From positions 744,001-808,000 of the forward strand of contig OZ017752.1 of NCBI GenBank assembly GCA_963969365.1: a DNA stretch of 64,000 bases, in the 5' to 3' direction. Shown here piece by piece: positions 46,301 through 57,730 of the stretch. The translations under genes were made by a program, and so were the position numbers. This stretch comes from Asterochloris sp. CNOR1. Lineage: Eukaryota; Chlorophyta; Trebouxiophyceae; Trebouxiales; Trebouxiaceae. Within the stretch, counting starts at the first letter, position 1. Each line of letters starts with the position of its first letter. A model generated the notes under the pieces. It saw only the letters and a list, made by a program, of their open reading frames with translations. It made no database searches and had not been told where the DNA came from.

Positions 46301-48037
46301 AAGCTGAAGTGGGGCCTCGCAGGCGGCCAAACTGAGCAGGGTGTATCTGAAGACGTTATCCCCGAAGGCTCCATGCTCATCTGCATACGGGTTGCCTGCA
46401 CAGCAGGGTCGCACACCAGCCGTTGCCCGCCAGGCATGCCCGCCAACCATTCCACGCCATGGTTGGACACCATGCACAGCTAGCAGACATCCACAACATA
46501 GTGCTCTGCCTCTGCTCATGTTCTGCAGCCCATGCATGTGCACCTGTCAGAACAGCAAAGGGTCAGCTGAGGGCAGGCTATGCTCCAAGAGATGCCATTG
46601 CAGCATGTGCCACCCGTGCCAAACATGCCCGCTGAGTCCCTTCTGCCCTCACCTTTTCTCTGGTACACAACATGGTCCACAAAGCACCAGTCCACGCCGT
46701 GGCGGTGCACGTGGTAGAAGGACACCTCCTGCTGCCCACAGTCCCCCAGGTCCAGCGTGACCTTTGCATCCAGGGGCTCGGCAGAGTCATACAGGCGGTC
46801 ATTGTCGGTCCCATTCAGGTACCTGCAGGCAGAGCCAGTGAGGTGCGCAGAGATGTGTCTGGCAAGTGCTGCTGCTTGATGCGGTCCCTGCCTGCTGCCA
46901 GCGCCAGAACAAAGTCTACCATGATGTGCAAAGCCCTGTTGCCAGGCGTGGGGCCTGCACAACAAGACGGCTCGAATTGGTTCCTGGCCTGGACAGAGGA
47001 GCTACGGGGTTGGGCTACACAAGCAGCAACTGGCCTGTTGTCTTCCTGCAAAGTCGTCACGAACCCATTCCTGGGCAGGCAACACAGAGCTATGCCTTTG
47101 GGAAGTAGGCAGCAAAGTAGGCAGCGCCAGCGCAGATGAGCACATCTGCTGGGCTTGTGCTGCTCAGCAGGGGTAAGCAGCCCTACCTGGGTGTCACCAC
47201 CATGACCCTGTGGCCACGCTGCGCCAGCGCAATGGGCAGGGACCCCACCACATCCCCTAGGCCACCTGTCTTGCTCCAGGGTGCGGCTTCTGCTGAGACA
47301 AAGATTATGTCCATAACTTTCTGCGCCTTGGGTGCAGGAGGGGGCGGATCGGGTTGCGCCTGCTGCCTCGGCTGCAGACATGAATGCACAGTGTCAATGC
47401 TGCTGACACTCACTGCTGGCATGTTGGCAAGGGCAAAAGGTCCATCACCTCTGGAGACAAGAGTGCCAAGGGTCCTGAGGCTGCCAGACTTGAGACAGAG
47501 TGCACGATGCAGATGCGCTCTGCAGTGGTGCAAAGCTCGCCTTGCCATTGCTCGCAGCAGAGGCAGCTGCAGGGCTTGGCGATGCCACGCCAGCTGGTGA
47601 AGAGGCGCGGGCAGCCTCTTCATGCCCTGGCGATGCCGGCTCTGGTGGCGCTGCCTGGGCACCCGGGCCAGTAACATGGACAGCCTCTCCTGCGCCATGT
47701 TTGTATCGTCAATTTTGTGCCATTGCCAATCCAAAGTGGAAGCAACCTGACAACTTGATAAATTGCATGTTGAGATGAGGCCATCCAGACCTGCATTGCC
47801 TGCCTCCTGCGTCCATTCTGCAAAGCTCAGGCTGTCTTCCTGCGTCTTGCTGCCACCTTGCGTTTTTCCGTTCACTGTGGTCTGGCCCTCTGTTGCTGAT
47901 GTGATTGGCAGTGCTCGCTGCCTCTGCTGCTGACAACATCTCGTTGAGCATCGATCTCCAAGAAAAGAGGGGGGTGCATAGCCAGATGCTCTAGGTGTCA
48001 ATGCACCGCCACCATGCAGTGTACAAGCCCCCAACAT
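43394..48037 (-). CDS. SSI: Starch synthase I (granule/stromal, GT5)
   Basis: Transfers glucose from ADP-glucose to alpha-1,4-glucan chains, favouring short amylopectin chains, in the chloroplast. ATG 48037 opens a Cys/Arg/Ser-rich transit-peptide-like exon and a Pro/Ala linker. Catalytic exons follow: [20 protein letters not shown] (ADP-glucose K-x-G-G-L motif, 47.25 kb), [18 protein letters not shown] (46.7 kb), [20 protein letters not shown] (46.35 kb), [20 protein letters not shown] (45.95 kb), [19 protein letters not shown] (45.35 kb), [18 protein letters not shown] (44.95 kb), [18 protein letters not shown] (44.55 kb), [20 protein letters not shown] with [16 protein letters not shown] (43.8 kb), and a last exon ending WTFNDPPQC. 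Junction phases match. The ending and [13 protein letters not shown] match class SSI better than SSII-IV. Exons between 47.7 and 47.4 kb are not fixed. Confidence 0.93.
46140..46190 (-). repeat. Twelve-base tandem repeat in a starch synthase intron
   Basis: The unit AGCCAAGCTCTG is repeated about four times with a final diverged copy, inside an intron of the starch synthase I gene. It is a simple minisatellite with no supported function. Confidence 0.8.
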
Positions 48038-48115
48038 ACTTGATCAATCCTGCTGGACCGATGCCACTCGCTCAAAGTTTCATCGGGAAAAGGAAAGTCA
48101 AACTTTTCATGCTGC

Positions 48116-48120
48116 TTACA
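48116..48120 (-). terminator. TGTAA poly(A) signal, probably of the dehydratase gene
   Basis: TTACA on the plus strand (TGTAA on the minus) lies about 290 bases beyond the proposed dehydratase stop and 80 bases before the starch synthase ATG. It fits the dehydratase ending upstream of this point. Confidence 0.35.
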
Positions 48121-48409
48121 AGAGCCGGACATGCCAGAAGCCTCATGTACAATACCCAGGTGCCAGGCAAGGTGACACCCTCTTCAAAAATGTCAGGGGC
48201 TGAGACATGCTGAAGCATGGAGTTGCAGACCTGCTGGTGGTGGTGGGATGTCGAGTTGGATGCCTGATCTAGCTTAGTCTCCACTGAGTCAAGGCACTGA
48301 CGCTGCACTGATGCCTGCGCAGTCACTTTGCAGCCAGATAGGCCTTGACGCCCTATCTTCCTAGTCGCGACAGATTGTTGACCAGAGGAAACATGTGCAG
48401 GGCAGGCCA

Positions 48410-49629
48410 TCATGTGCTGGGGCTGGCGGACCTGCAAGAGTGGAAGCTGCTGGGGCACGGCCAGCAGGTGCAAAAGTAAGGTGCCTCTGGCATTACCGAT
48501 AGCCCTACACTGGTGACTGAACGCTTGTGAACCACTGGCTTGCCTGAGCTTGGACCGTCTGCTCCGCCATAGGCCCGCATAAAGCTGGAACCACGCGAAG
48601 GGATAGCACACCAGAAGCACTATCAGAAATGTTGAGTATGACCATGCGAAGTTCACTGAGTTGGGCATGGAGATGCGGTACCCACTTCCCTGCAAGGAGC
48701 GCACAATGTCACAGGCATCAATGTCGAGGTCAATGTGAACGTGTAAGCCCAACTGCCCTGCAGAAGTCCACCACCTGAGCTTAATTGCCAAGGAGCAAGG
48801 CCAGTGGCAAGGCCACCCTGTGGATGATGTTGCTTGAGCATGAGGGGAAGCACCCACCAGGGCCAGACCCACCTGCTGCAACTGTTCAAGCTCCCGAATG
48901 AAAGGCAGGGCATCATATATCAGCTTCATCTCCGACAGCATGCCCGCTGGGTAGATCACAATGAACAATGTGTATCTACAAGCCAGCAGGGATGGGGTCA
49001 GGTGAGCCACTGATAAGTCACAAATACAGGTGCCAGCCCCCTCACCGCAGCCACGTCAGGGCATCTGGGCAGCAGCCCAACAGCGTGAGACAGTACCAGG
49101 GGTACCGCACCACTTCGGAAAGGGACCACATGAATACGAGGACTGCTGCTGCAGGTGCACGCCACAGCTGCAGGGCGCAGCACAGCACGCGTCACAAGCT
49201 GGCTGGCAACTGGTGATATGCATCTGCTGCTGCTGCATGCTTCGTCACACAGGCTTTGAGCGAGTGACACCTGGGGGAAGGGCTCGAGAATCAGGTACAG
49301 AGTGTGGGCTCGCCCAGCCCATTGAGCGGCGGACATGACTGGGGAACCCCTGACCAGGCCCAGTGCCGCATGCAGACTCTCCAGCAGCGCAAGCCCTTGC
49401 ATGACGCCTGCAGGACAGAAGGCAGCAGCTTTGGCCGATGGGCTCAAGGAAGGCAGCGTACACGAGCGCTGCAGCACTCCTCACACACAGCATCTCGCAC
49501 AGCAGGGTACACCTGCCCTGCTTCCTGGGTCAGCCGATGGCAGGCCAACCAGAGGATAGAGGCCCAGCCTGCTGCTTGCACTGCATTATAGAGCACCAGG
49601 TAGCTCGTCAAGACTGGAAAGTTTGCCAT
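48410..49629 (-). CDS. PAS2: Very-long-chain 3-hydroxyacyl-CoA dehydratase (PHS1/PAS2/HACD)
   Basis: An ER multi-pass enzyme that dehydrates 3-hydroxyacyl-CoA, the third step of fatty-acid elongation. Exon 1 from ATG 49629 (MANFPVLTSYLVLYNAVQAA) matches the usual YLxLYNxxxxAGW start. Then follow ALLESLHAALGLVRGSPVMS, VLVFMWSLSEVVRYPWYCLT (expected catalytic Tyr in the SEVxRYxxY block), GCCPDALTWLRYTLFIVIYP with AGMLSEMKLIYDALPFIREL (catalytic Glu region), and NSVNFAWSYSTFLIVLLVCY. After RRSKLR I infer a GC-donor intron and a tiny last exon ending SASPST at 48410. Without that splice the frame stays open to 48072, adding about 110 unlike-coding residues. Starch synthase I starts a few hundred bases downstream on the same strand. 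Confidence 0.88.
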
Positions 49630-49949
49630 CACTGCAGACTTCACCAAATAATAGATGTGCAGATCAAACAAAAGTGGTTGTGGAGACCAAGTGTTGACTA
49701 CACTTTCTGAAGCCTCTGCGGAAGGTGAGCCCCAAAACCCATCTGCGCCTGGGGAAGCCAGACCCCAGCGCAGCAACGAGGGAGACTTTGACATTCAGGC
49801 CAAGGATCATTTGAACAAGTCCTTTTCAACCTCCTGCTGGATCTCGGAGTGGCCAACGGGAGGAGCCAGGAAAGCCGGGCTTGTGCGGCAAGGCGCAGCA
49901 GAAGGGAGCCACAGCCAGAAAGAATCCACTGCGCGGGGGACTCTTCACA
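49630..49949. promoter_or_regulatory. Divergent promoter between dehydratase and CBP60-like gene
   Basis: The 320 bases between two oppositely oriented ATGs (49629 minus, 49950 plus) must contain both transcription starts. No TATA box or known operator stands out. A frame that reads through part of it on the minus strand has no family similarity. Confidence 0.5.
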
Positions 49950-52900
49950 ATGATGGACAGGTCCGCTCTAGGGGACCGCCTGGGCTCTGTCCCCTCTGAG
50001 CTGGCCCTTACACCTCGCAGGGTGCTAGAGGTGAGCTCCCCGAAGGCTCGTGTTCTGCTTGCAGTAGTGCGCACCTCACGTGACATGCACCCCATGCATT
50101 GCAGCATTCCTCACAGCTGTATCTCCATGGGTGGCTGCAGACTTATGTACGGGACAGGCTGCTGCTCTTTGGCCAGCAGCCGGTGCTTGCACAGCGGCTG
50201 GGGCTGCAGCAGGAACATGTGACAGCAGCGGTCACAGCAGCGGTTCAGGACCTCTATCCTGGCCACCATGCAGCTGCTGGGGGGCTGGCCCAGGACCTGC
50301 TGCTGGTGTTCCGTCACGACTGCCAGTGAGTGCCCAGTGCTTGTGGCGCATCCTGAGCAGGCCTGCGCCATGAAATCCCCTCCACGACGAGCAGCTCTTG
50401 TGCTAGCCCAGGTCCTTGTCAGCCAGGAAGCCCCCCCTGAGATGGACCTTGCCATGCAGGAATCTGGGCTGCATGGATCCTGGCTGCAAGCTGTGCGAGC
50501 AGAACCCTCGGCGGCGCTGCACAGGGAACTTCGCAGAGAAGTACTTGGCTGGGGATCCCCTGAAAGCCAAGTGTGGGGCAGCCATTCGGGTGGAGGTCAT
50601 CGACCAGGACAGCAACGAGGCTGTGTTGCCAGAGACTGTGGGAGACATCTCACTTGAGGTGCAAAGACCTGGAATTCGAATCTGGTTATTGCTCTAGCGT
50701 GGGACTGCATTGTGCTGCTGGTGTTGAAGTGCACATCTAGCATGCTGCGGCCTTAGGAGCACTCCAACCTCGTGGGCTGTACTCACTCGCAGCTAATGCT
50801 CAGTCTCATCACCTGCCCCTCCAGATGTGCGTCCTGGATGGCAAGGCGTACCAGACCCTGCAGGAGGCTGGCAGGGAGGGCATCCTGGACGAGGTGCTCA
50901 ATTGTGTGCTTCTGGCCAACAACCAGGTGAGGCAGCAGCTTGGAGGTGGCAGCATGCAGCACTGAACCATCTCTGCTGTGACAGGGTCTGCAAGCAATGG
51001 ATGTGTCCATGCAGACAGGTTATGTCCGGGCTGTGTGGAGATGAGGGCTGCCTGTGCAGCCTTATGAGCGCAACTTTGCCAGGCTCCATCTATGTGAAGC
51101 AGCAGGGAACTGATGTGAGGCCTGTGTCTGCAGAACAAGGAGCTGCTGGCTCCTGGCAGGGGCGGAACGCACCGCGACATGAAGGTGGTGGTGCAGCTGC
51201 AGCGCACCAAGGCTCACCTGCCCGAGCTCAGCATCACAGGTGTGGCTGGAGGATGCTATCCTGACAGACAGGGCCCAGTGGGCCGCGATTTGCTCTCCTT
51301 TGTGCTGTGCATCACCACAGATGGGCTGGAGAGACTTCCCCAGCCAAGCAGAAGCCGTTTGACCAGCAGGCACCTCGTGCTTGCTGTGGATGTGTGTTAG
51401 CAGCAGGACAACCACCCTGGGGTTGATGCGTGGTGGAGGCTTGTCATTTCAGATGAGTCTGATCTGTTGCTGTGTCTGATGCTGCAGGCAGCTCAGAGGC
51501 CCTGCTGTCTGGCCACAAGCCCTCGTTCAGGTTGCTGGTGCAGGCAGTGAACACCGCAGGGGAGCCTGTTGACCACATCCGTTTTGCTGTGTCAGAGGCG
51601 TTCAGGGTGAGCATCTCATAGGTCATGCATGGAGGACCTGGGTTCCCCGAAACCATGCAGCCAAAGCCTGCACATACCGCATGGCAGTTGTGTCCTGCAG
51701 CAAAGTCTCAGCTGCTCTCACTCTGTTCCCGTCAGGCCCAACACCTTTATCTGAGAGGGCAATCCCCATGCATGCCTGGCGGGATGTTGTCTCTGCCTAA
51801 ACTCCCTGAGCAGACCTGATGACCTCCGCTGCTGACATTTTGGACCTGCTGTTGCAGGTGGCCACCCCCAGGGTGCGCGGAGCTGTCAAGGCAGAGATCC
51901 CCCACCTGGATGACCCTGTCAAGATGCTGGAGGCTGTGGGCGTAATGACCCTGCAGAAGCTCGAAAACATCAGCGAGGCTGCGCGGGCTGTGGGGGTGAC
52001 CAACCTGCATGTCCCCCACAACTCTGTGGAGACAGGTGGGCACTGGGCAGCCTGGAGACTGTCAGGCTGACTGCCCACAGCATGCCAGCTGCCGAAACAT
52101 CTGAGGTGGCCTGGGGAGGTCGACGCTCCCAGAAGCAACGCCTTGCAGGGCCCTGCTGCAGCACTGCATGATGCCGTGCACGTTGCACCCTATGGTTAGC
52201 AAGCCAGCAGGAAGCCCTCAGCTCAGACCAACGAGGCTGCCACCCAGGCAGCAGCGCAGCCTTGACATCCCCTGGTCCCATGCTGCGTGCAGTGGGGCAG
52301 TTCAAGGCCCTCACAGAGTGGGCCGAGCAGGACAAGGCGGTCTGCGAGACACTGAAACGAGTCCTGAAGCTGACCCGCGGGTGGGATGTGGCGCGGGACC
52401 ACGCACGCATGGCTGTGGGCACTGACAGCCGCATGCGCCTGTGGTACGCTGCCGATGGGCAGTCGGGGCTGCTGTATAAGTGCAACCTGGGCAGCGTGGA
52501 ACTGGACCAGCCTGTTGGTAAGGTTCTGGGCTGCCTTGTACTGACACCTGAGTGTGGCACTGTGGAAATAGGCGAAGAGCGCCAGACTGTGCTCGACTGG
52601 ACTGGATGCAGAGCATTCTATTACTTTTGGCTGTGCAGCCAGAGCTTTGCTGTGCAACTGCCCCAATATGTGGCTGGTACTCACTGCCAGCCTTGAGCAA
52701 AAGAGTTGCAGTGTGCACCTTTTTGCAGCTGCTGACCTGCGTTTCCTATTGCAGCCTGCTTTCATGTTCCAATTGCGTGAGGGTCTTGTGCCTGCAGGCC
52801 TGCTGTCCAGGAGCAACCCATCGGACCCCAATCAGATGGAGGCCATCATGACACCCCAGCTGACGGGGCGTCAGCGCGACTCCATGAAGAGCCTGCAGCG

Positions 52901-55900
52901 AAAGGCTCTCGTCAGCTGGTGGGAAACGGGGCACCCAGGGTGGCGCATCTGGGAGAGGGACACAGAGACCTTCATGCGCAGCGTGCACACCCCCTCGGTG
53001 AGCACTCCCTAGCAATGTTGCCTGCCAGGTCTTTACCTTCATACTCACACAAGGCTCGGCTGCAACAAGCTCTGCTTAGGTACTCCACATTGCACAGCCA
53101 GGATGCTCACAGGCAGCCACCTCCTGCATGCACAACTTGGCAGGTTGGGCATTGCCAGGAGCCGCAGCCTGTCAAGGGTTTGCAGCACGGCTGGCTGAAT
53201 CTGCAATCTGAGCTGCCTGCCCCCCCTGAGCCCTCTGTTCCTGCAGCCATGTGACATCCCAACGGGTGTGCTCTTGCAGGGCAACCTGGTGGAGACGCTG
53301 CCGGGGCGCATGCAGCCCCCGGCAGCAGGTGCCACACGTGCCCCCACTGCGCCTGCAGCTTCGGGGGCGCAGCAGCCGGCCCTGCGGAGCCAGCCCCATC
53401 AGCAGCTGCCTACCTCGGCGGCTGGCCAGGCATTTGGATCGCCCAATGTCCCTGCAACAGCTGCCATGGCGCCCCCTTCTCAGATGCAGCCTTTTGGATT
53501 CACCGGCCTTCAGCAGATGCCAGCAGGTCAGGCATGCCTGTGGGCACATCTCCTGTACCACTACTTCTGATGTGTCCCATATGTGCTGTCCTGTACATGC
53601 TGAAGGCCCTCTGGCTAAGCAGCTTGAGCTGGCTCCAGGTGCAGCCGTAGGTGTCTGCAGGCAGGCAGGCATCATGCTCTGGTGTCCCTGCTCTCCCTCA
53701 GCCCAAAAGGCTGTTGGGTATCCTGGTCTGCGTGTCCTCTGCACTCTGTTACCCTCAGAGACTGCAAGTCTTGCTGGGCTGGGCTGCAGACTCAGAGAGG
53801 TATTTTGCTCTGCTCATCCCCTGTACTCGAACACTCTGTAAAGGCTGCTAATGTTGAAAGATCTGCAGACACAGAAGGTGCCATCTTTGCATGACTTCTG
53901 CACTTGCTCACTTTGCACGGCTCAGTCATGCTGCGCTGAGCTGCAGACGTGGAGGAGTGTCATTGTCTGCTCCCCTGCACTCTGAGGCTGTTGGCACTGC
54001 CGGCCTGGGTTGCAGACGCAGGAAGGCAGCATGCTCTGCTCGTCCTCTGCACCTTCTTGCTCTCAGTCCCTGCAAGTTGTGATGGGCTGCGCTGTAGGCG
54101 CAGTGCCGATAGACGCACTGCCCAGCCAGCAGCAGATGGACGGCACCCGCCAGCACTCATGGGCCCAGTTTGCAGCCAACGCTGGGGGAGGGACGGAGCC
54201 GCTGGGCCAGCAGAACAGCTCCCACCTCATGCAGGCGCTCCTGGCCCAACGAATGGAGTCGCAAGGAGTGTCCCTGCCAGGCTCGACAGCAGGTATGTGG
54301 CCTCAGCTGGCAGCCTTTCAGCCACATCCCTGGGACTCTGCTTGTTCTGCTGAGCTGCCCAGTACAGCGCTGCACTCGACACAAGGTGTTTGTCTTGCAG
54401 TGGCTGCCTCCTAGACTGCAGTGGTCTCTGCCTGTCTTGCTGCACGATGCAACCCTGATCTGGAGCGGGCCCTGGCATGCACCCCCGTGAACTGAGACAC
54501 GCCGGGCCATGCAGGGCAAGGAGCCGGGCTCTTTGGGCTGGGGACCGGCAGTGGGCTGGGGGCCCAGCTGGGCAGTGCAGGGATGACCCTGCCTGCCCAC
54601 ATGGACACGCCAGGCATGGGGATGCGCTTTGGCGGCCAGGCACCCCTCCCGATAGACCCGCTGCAAATGGACAGCGGGGCAGGCAGCCACCTCCCCGCAG
54701 GTGATCTGATGCCCTTGCACACAATCTAGTTTCATAGGTAGTGACTTGCCGCAGAAAGGCAGGCAGCAAATGGCCTTCAGGTGATCACATGCCCCCTGCT
54801 GCTCATGTCACTGCCAAAGCGTCTCTGCTGCTCATTGACCAGGGTCTGCAAAGTTGCCGGGAGACATTGCGGCCCCTGCTGTCACATGCCACCCGGGGCA
54901 GTGGTGTGGCCAGCCCTAGCTGGATATTCCAGCCCGAAATGATTGCAGTTGGCAGCAGCGGCTGCCATTTGTTCTGTTTCGCTGACCTGCGACCACACCA
55001 GCACAGCTCTGCACCGCTGCTATCCGCAACTAATGCAGAAATGGCAATGCCTAGGATGCAGGCAGACCTTAGCCCAGAGGTTCTGAGGCCGTGCATTGCC
55101 AAAAGCCTGGGCTCACACCTGCGTACATTGCTGTAGGAGCAGGTGGGTCTGGCAGTGTGGACGGGTTTGGCAGCAGCCTGTACGGCAGCGGACCTCAGAG
55201 CGGCAGCAGCCCCCCTGGCTCAGCGCGCTCCACCGGAGGTACGGGGCAGGGGGCCTCACTGGCCCAGAGCCAGGGGTTCCTGGTGCCCATCACCCCGGGG
55301 TGGAGCCAGGGGACGCAGCAGCCTGCTCCTGGTGAGTGCTGGCCATGCAGGCCTCCTCAGTGTCTGAAAACGCAGGTTGAAACATGAGGCCCCTGCCTCG
55401 CTGGTGTGTGCGGCAGCTTGTGCAGGCAGGTAACATCTGCATCATCAGTCACGCTGAGCTTACTGGCTCGTCTTCACCATAGACACTGTGCAGGCAGCAG
55501 CATGCCTGAGCATATGAGCGCATCCAATATGCCGCTCAGCTCAAAATGATGGCTGGAATGCGAAGAAAGCCTCTACGTGTACAGGCTCGCAACCCATGGC
55601 GTCTGGCCCCTACCAGCCATTTGGGTCTGCGCCCCTTGACGATGCAGCAGGCACCTCCTCCCGCTCAGGCAGCCTGCAGGGTCTGCAGAACAGGTCTGGC
55701 AGCGGCAAGGCGCAGCCCCCGCCATCGCCCTTTGGCAACCCTGATCAGCAGAACACACTGATCCCACAGGCCCAAGGTGACCAGCCAGGTGCCTGTTGTC
55801 CTCTCAAAGTAGGTGTGCCACATAGTGTAGCTCCCAGGGGACCCTGGCACGCTGTCCGTGCTGCATTGTGAAGGTCACAGGGAGGCTCGTCACAAGGTGC

Positions 55901-57435
55901 ATGATGCATGTTGCTGGTCACAGGGAGCTGTGCGCTCCTGTGCAGTGCAGACAGCTGCTGCTGGTCATCTGGGAACGCCCTGCTGGGTGGCTGCCTCCTG
56001 CGCTGTCAGCGCTGCCTTGCACTGGTCATAGGCTCACTGAAGTGGTGTTCTGCGTGTGCTGGGTGCTCAGCCACAGCCCTCACCAGTGCAGGGGGGTCAA
56101 AGAAGCGTGGGGCGGACATCGCTGGGATGCCCTCCAAGCGCAGCAACTTGGCAGATCGCCTGGGACCAGCAGGGATGAGCACGCTGGCAGTCCTGCTGGG
56201 GCACGATGTCACTCAGGCAGACCTGGACAGGCTGCAACAGGTGGGCGCTGCAGAGGCTAGGCAGGCTGTCGGCCCCCCACACCAAAGGGGACAGGTGGCT
56301 GCACTGTGCGTGCACATCTCTCTTTGTGCAGCAGAGCAGCATGATTGCTCTGTGCCTGTTGTGACTAGTGTGAACTGGTTTTGATCGGGGTTTTGATTGG
56401 GTATTTGATGCCCTGTGCGGGCAAGACCAGCAAAGCGGTTGTCTTGAGGTGTGTGAGCTCTCATGTTGACAGGGCTGTGCGCCAATGCCTGCAGGCGCAA
56501 CCACCAGAACCATCGGCCGCCCAACCAGCCAACCCTGCTGGGCAGCAGCACCGGCAGCAGACGGTGAAGAGGCTCAGGCAGAGGTTGTCAGGTGCGTCTG
56601 GGGGCAATGAAGCCCCACATGCATGATTGCATAAGCCCTACACACTGCCTCAGCACTTGCTGACTGCACAGCCCCTGTGCATTTGCCCAGTGCAGCGATG
56701 TCAAGCGCTCTGGTGTAGCACCTCCCATATGCCACACACTAAATGCTTGGGAAGTGCCACTACATCTGTCCTTGCTGTGCCTGGGACCGCAGGCCACGTG
56801 TCTTGTGGCGTCTCTACACAAGTGGTACCACACAGGTCTCCCTTGCTGCTGAGCTGGCCACACTGCCACCCTCACTGCCGCCCTCCTTGCTGCAGCGCTG
56901 CCCTCCCTCCCTCCCCTGGAGGACAATGGAGTTGACACGTTTGTGGAGGTGTTTGGAGCCAACTTCACGGACCAGCTGCTGCAGAATGACTCCTTTGTCT
57001 TCAAGGGCACCTCTGGCAGCCAGGCGCTGGACGGGCAGCAGAACAGCTCAGCGCTGCTGGAGGTGCCGAACAGCAATGTCCCCGAGTCCTCGCGCCAGCT
57101 CACAAGTGAGCAATTCTGCCACGTCAGGCTGAAGCTGGCGCCTCAGAAAGCTGCGGCATGCCTGCAGGCCTTTCGCCTGTGGCAGCCTTGCATGCCGCAG
57201 ACTCCAGGATGCAGTGCTGGCATCGCTTGGTTCCACGCAGAGCTGCGTGACACCTTGCACAGAATGATTTGCATGGTGACTCTGCCAGTTGACCCCTGCT
57301 GTTAGATGCGCTGCAGCTGGATACAGCTACGGACGCACATTGCATCGCGGAGATGATGGCCAGGGGGGCAGCGGCAAAAGCGATGGGCTGCAGAGCATGC
57401 AGAGCATCGAGGATGCGCTTGTCAACCATCACTGA
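49950..57435 (+). CDS. CBP60-like protein with long Gln/Gly/Pro-rich C-terminus
   Basis: Eighteen exons fit. Exons 1-9 (49950-50030, 50105-50325, 50460-50658, 50825-50926, 51134-51239, 51488-51606, 51858-52035, 52293-52517, 52798-52997) join with matching phases. The order of blocks resembles plant calmodulin-binding proteins CBP60: KCGAAIRVEVIDQDSNEAVL (family: GAAIxVxLID), MKVVVQLQRTKAHLPELSIT (V-T-L-x-x-G...L-x-x-I-x-F-T), HKPSFRLLVQAVN (K-F-R-L-G-x-x-V), IRFAVSEAFRV (V-x-E-A), HLDDPVKMLEAVGVMTLQKL (D-x-V-W-R-L-x-x-I, then the GI-x-T-V-x-D-F helix), and QRDSMKSLQRKALVSWWETG. A Cys-rich NLGCMDPGCKLCEQNPRRRC motif precedes them. Exons 10-18 encode transactivator-like Gln/Gly/Pro/Ser-rich sequence with a basic patch (GSKKRGADIAGMPSKRSN). 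The relation is by remembered pattern, not by search. Confidence 0.6.
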
Positions 57436-57441
57436 AGAGTG

Positions 57442-57446
57442 TGTAA
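57442..57446 (+). terminator. TGTAA poly(A) signal of the CBP60-like gene
   Basis: TGTAA begins seven bases after the TGA stop at 57433-57435. The position is closer than usual, so another downstream signal may serve instead. Confidence 0.35.
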
Positions 57447-57730
57447 CAATGCACAGATGCTGGCTTCAGACTGCTGGCTTGGCTTTGTATTTTGTCCATA
57501 CTGCTTGTCTGCCCAGATACACATGACATACTGCAGTCTGCCCAAGATAGAGTGTCCCCCATGCTTCCTCCCTTTTTGCTGCTGCCGAGTGGATGTGACA
57601 CTGCTAGGTCACCCTGAGGGGTTTTCAGTCAATGCTGTTGACCAGCCCTTAGGCGGTGTCGTGAAGCAGACCTGCAGCAGCATGCGGTCAGACACAGGAT
57701 CAGAGCAGACAATGTGCTGATCAACACAGC

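Noticed and set aside
47183-48037. The uninterrupted 284-codon frame as one starch synthase exon
   Set aside because: Its middle part (about 47.7-47.45 kb) has unlike-coding His/Arg/Leu-rich sequence. Another frame there is Ala/Ser/Pro-rich like a normal linker, so at least one intron is likely.
48072-48409. C-terminal extension of the dehydratase by open frame to 48072
   Set aside because: A GC-donor intron with a short last exon gives a normal family length, and the extension has no coding character.
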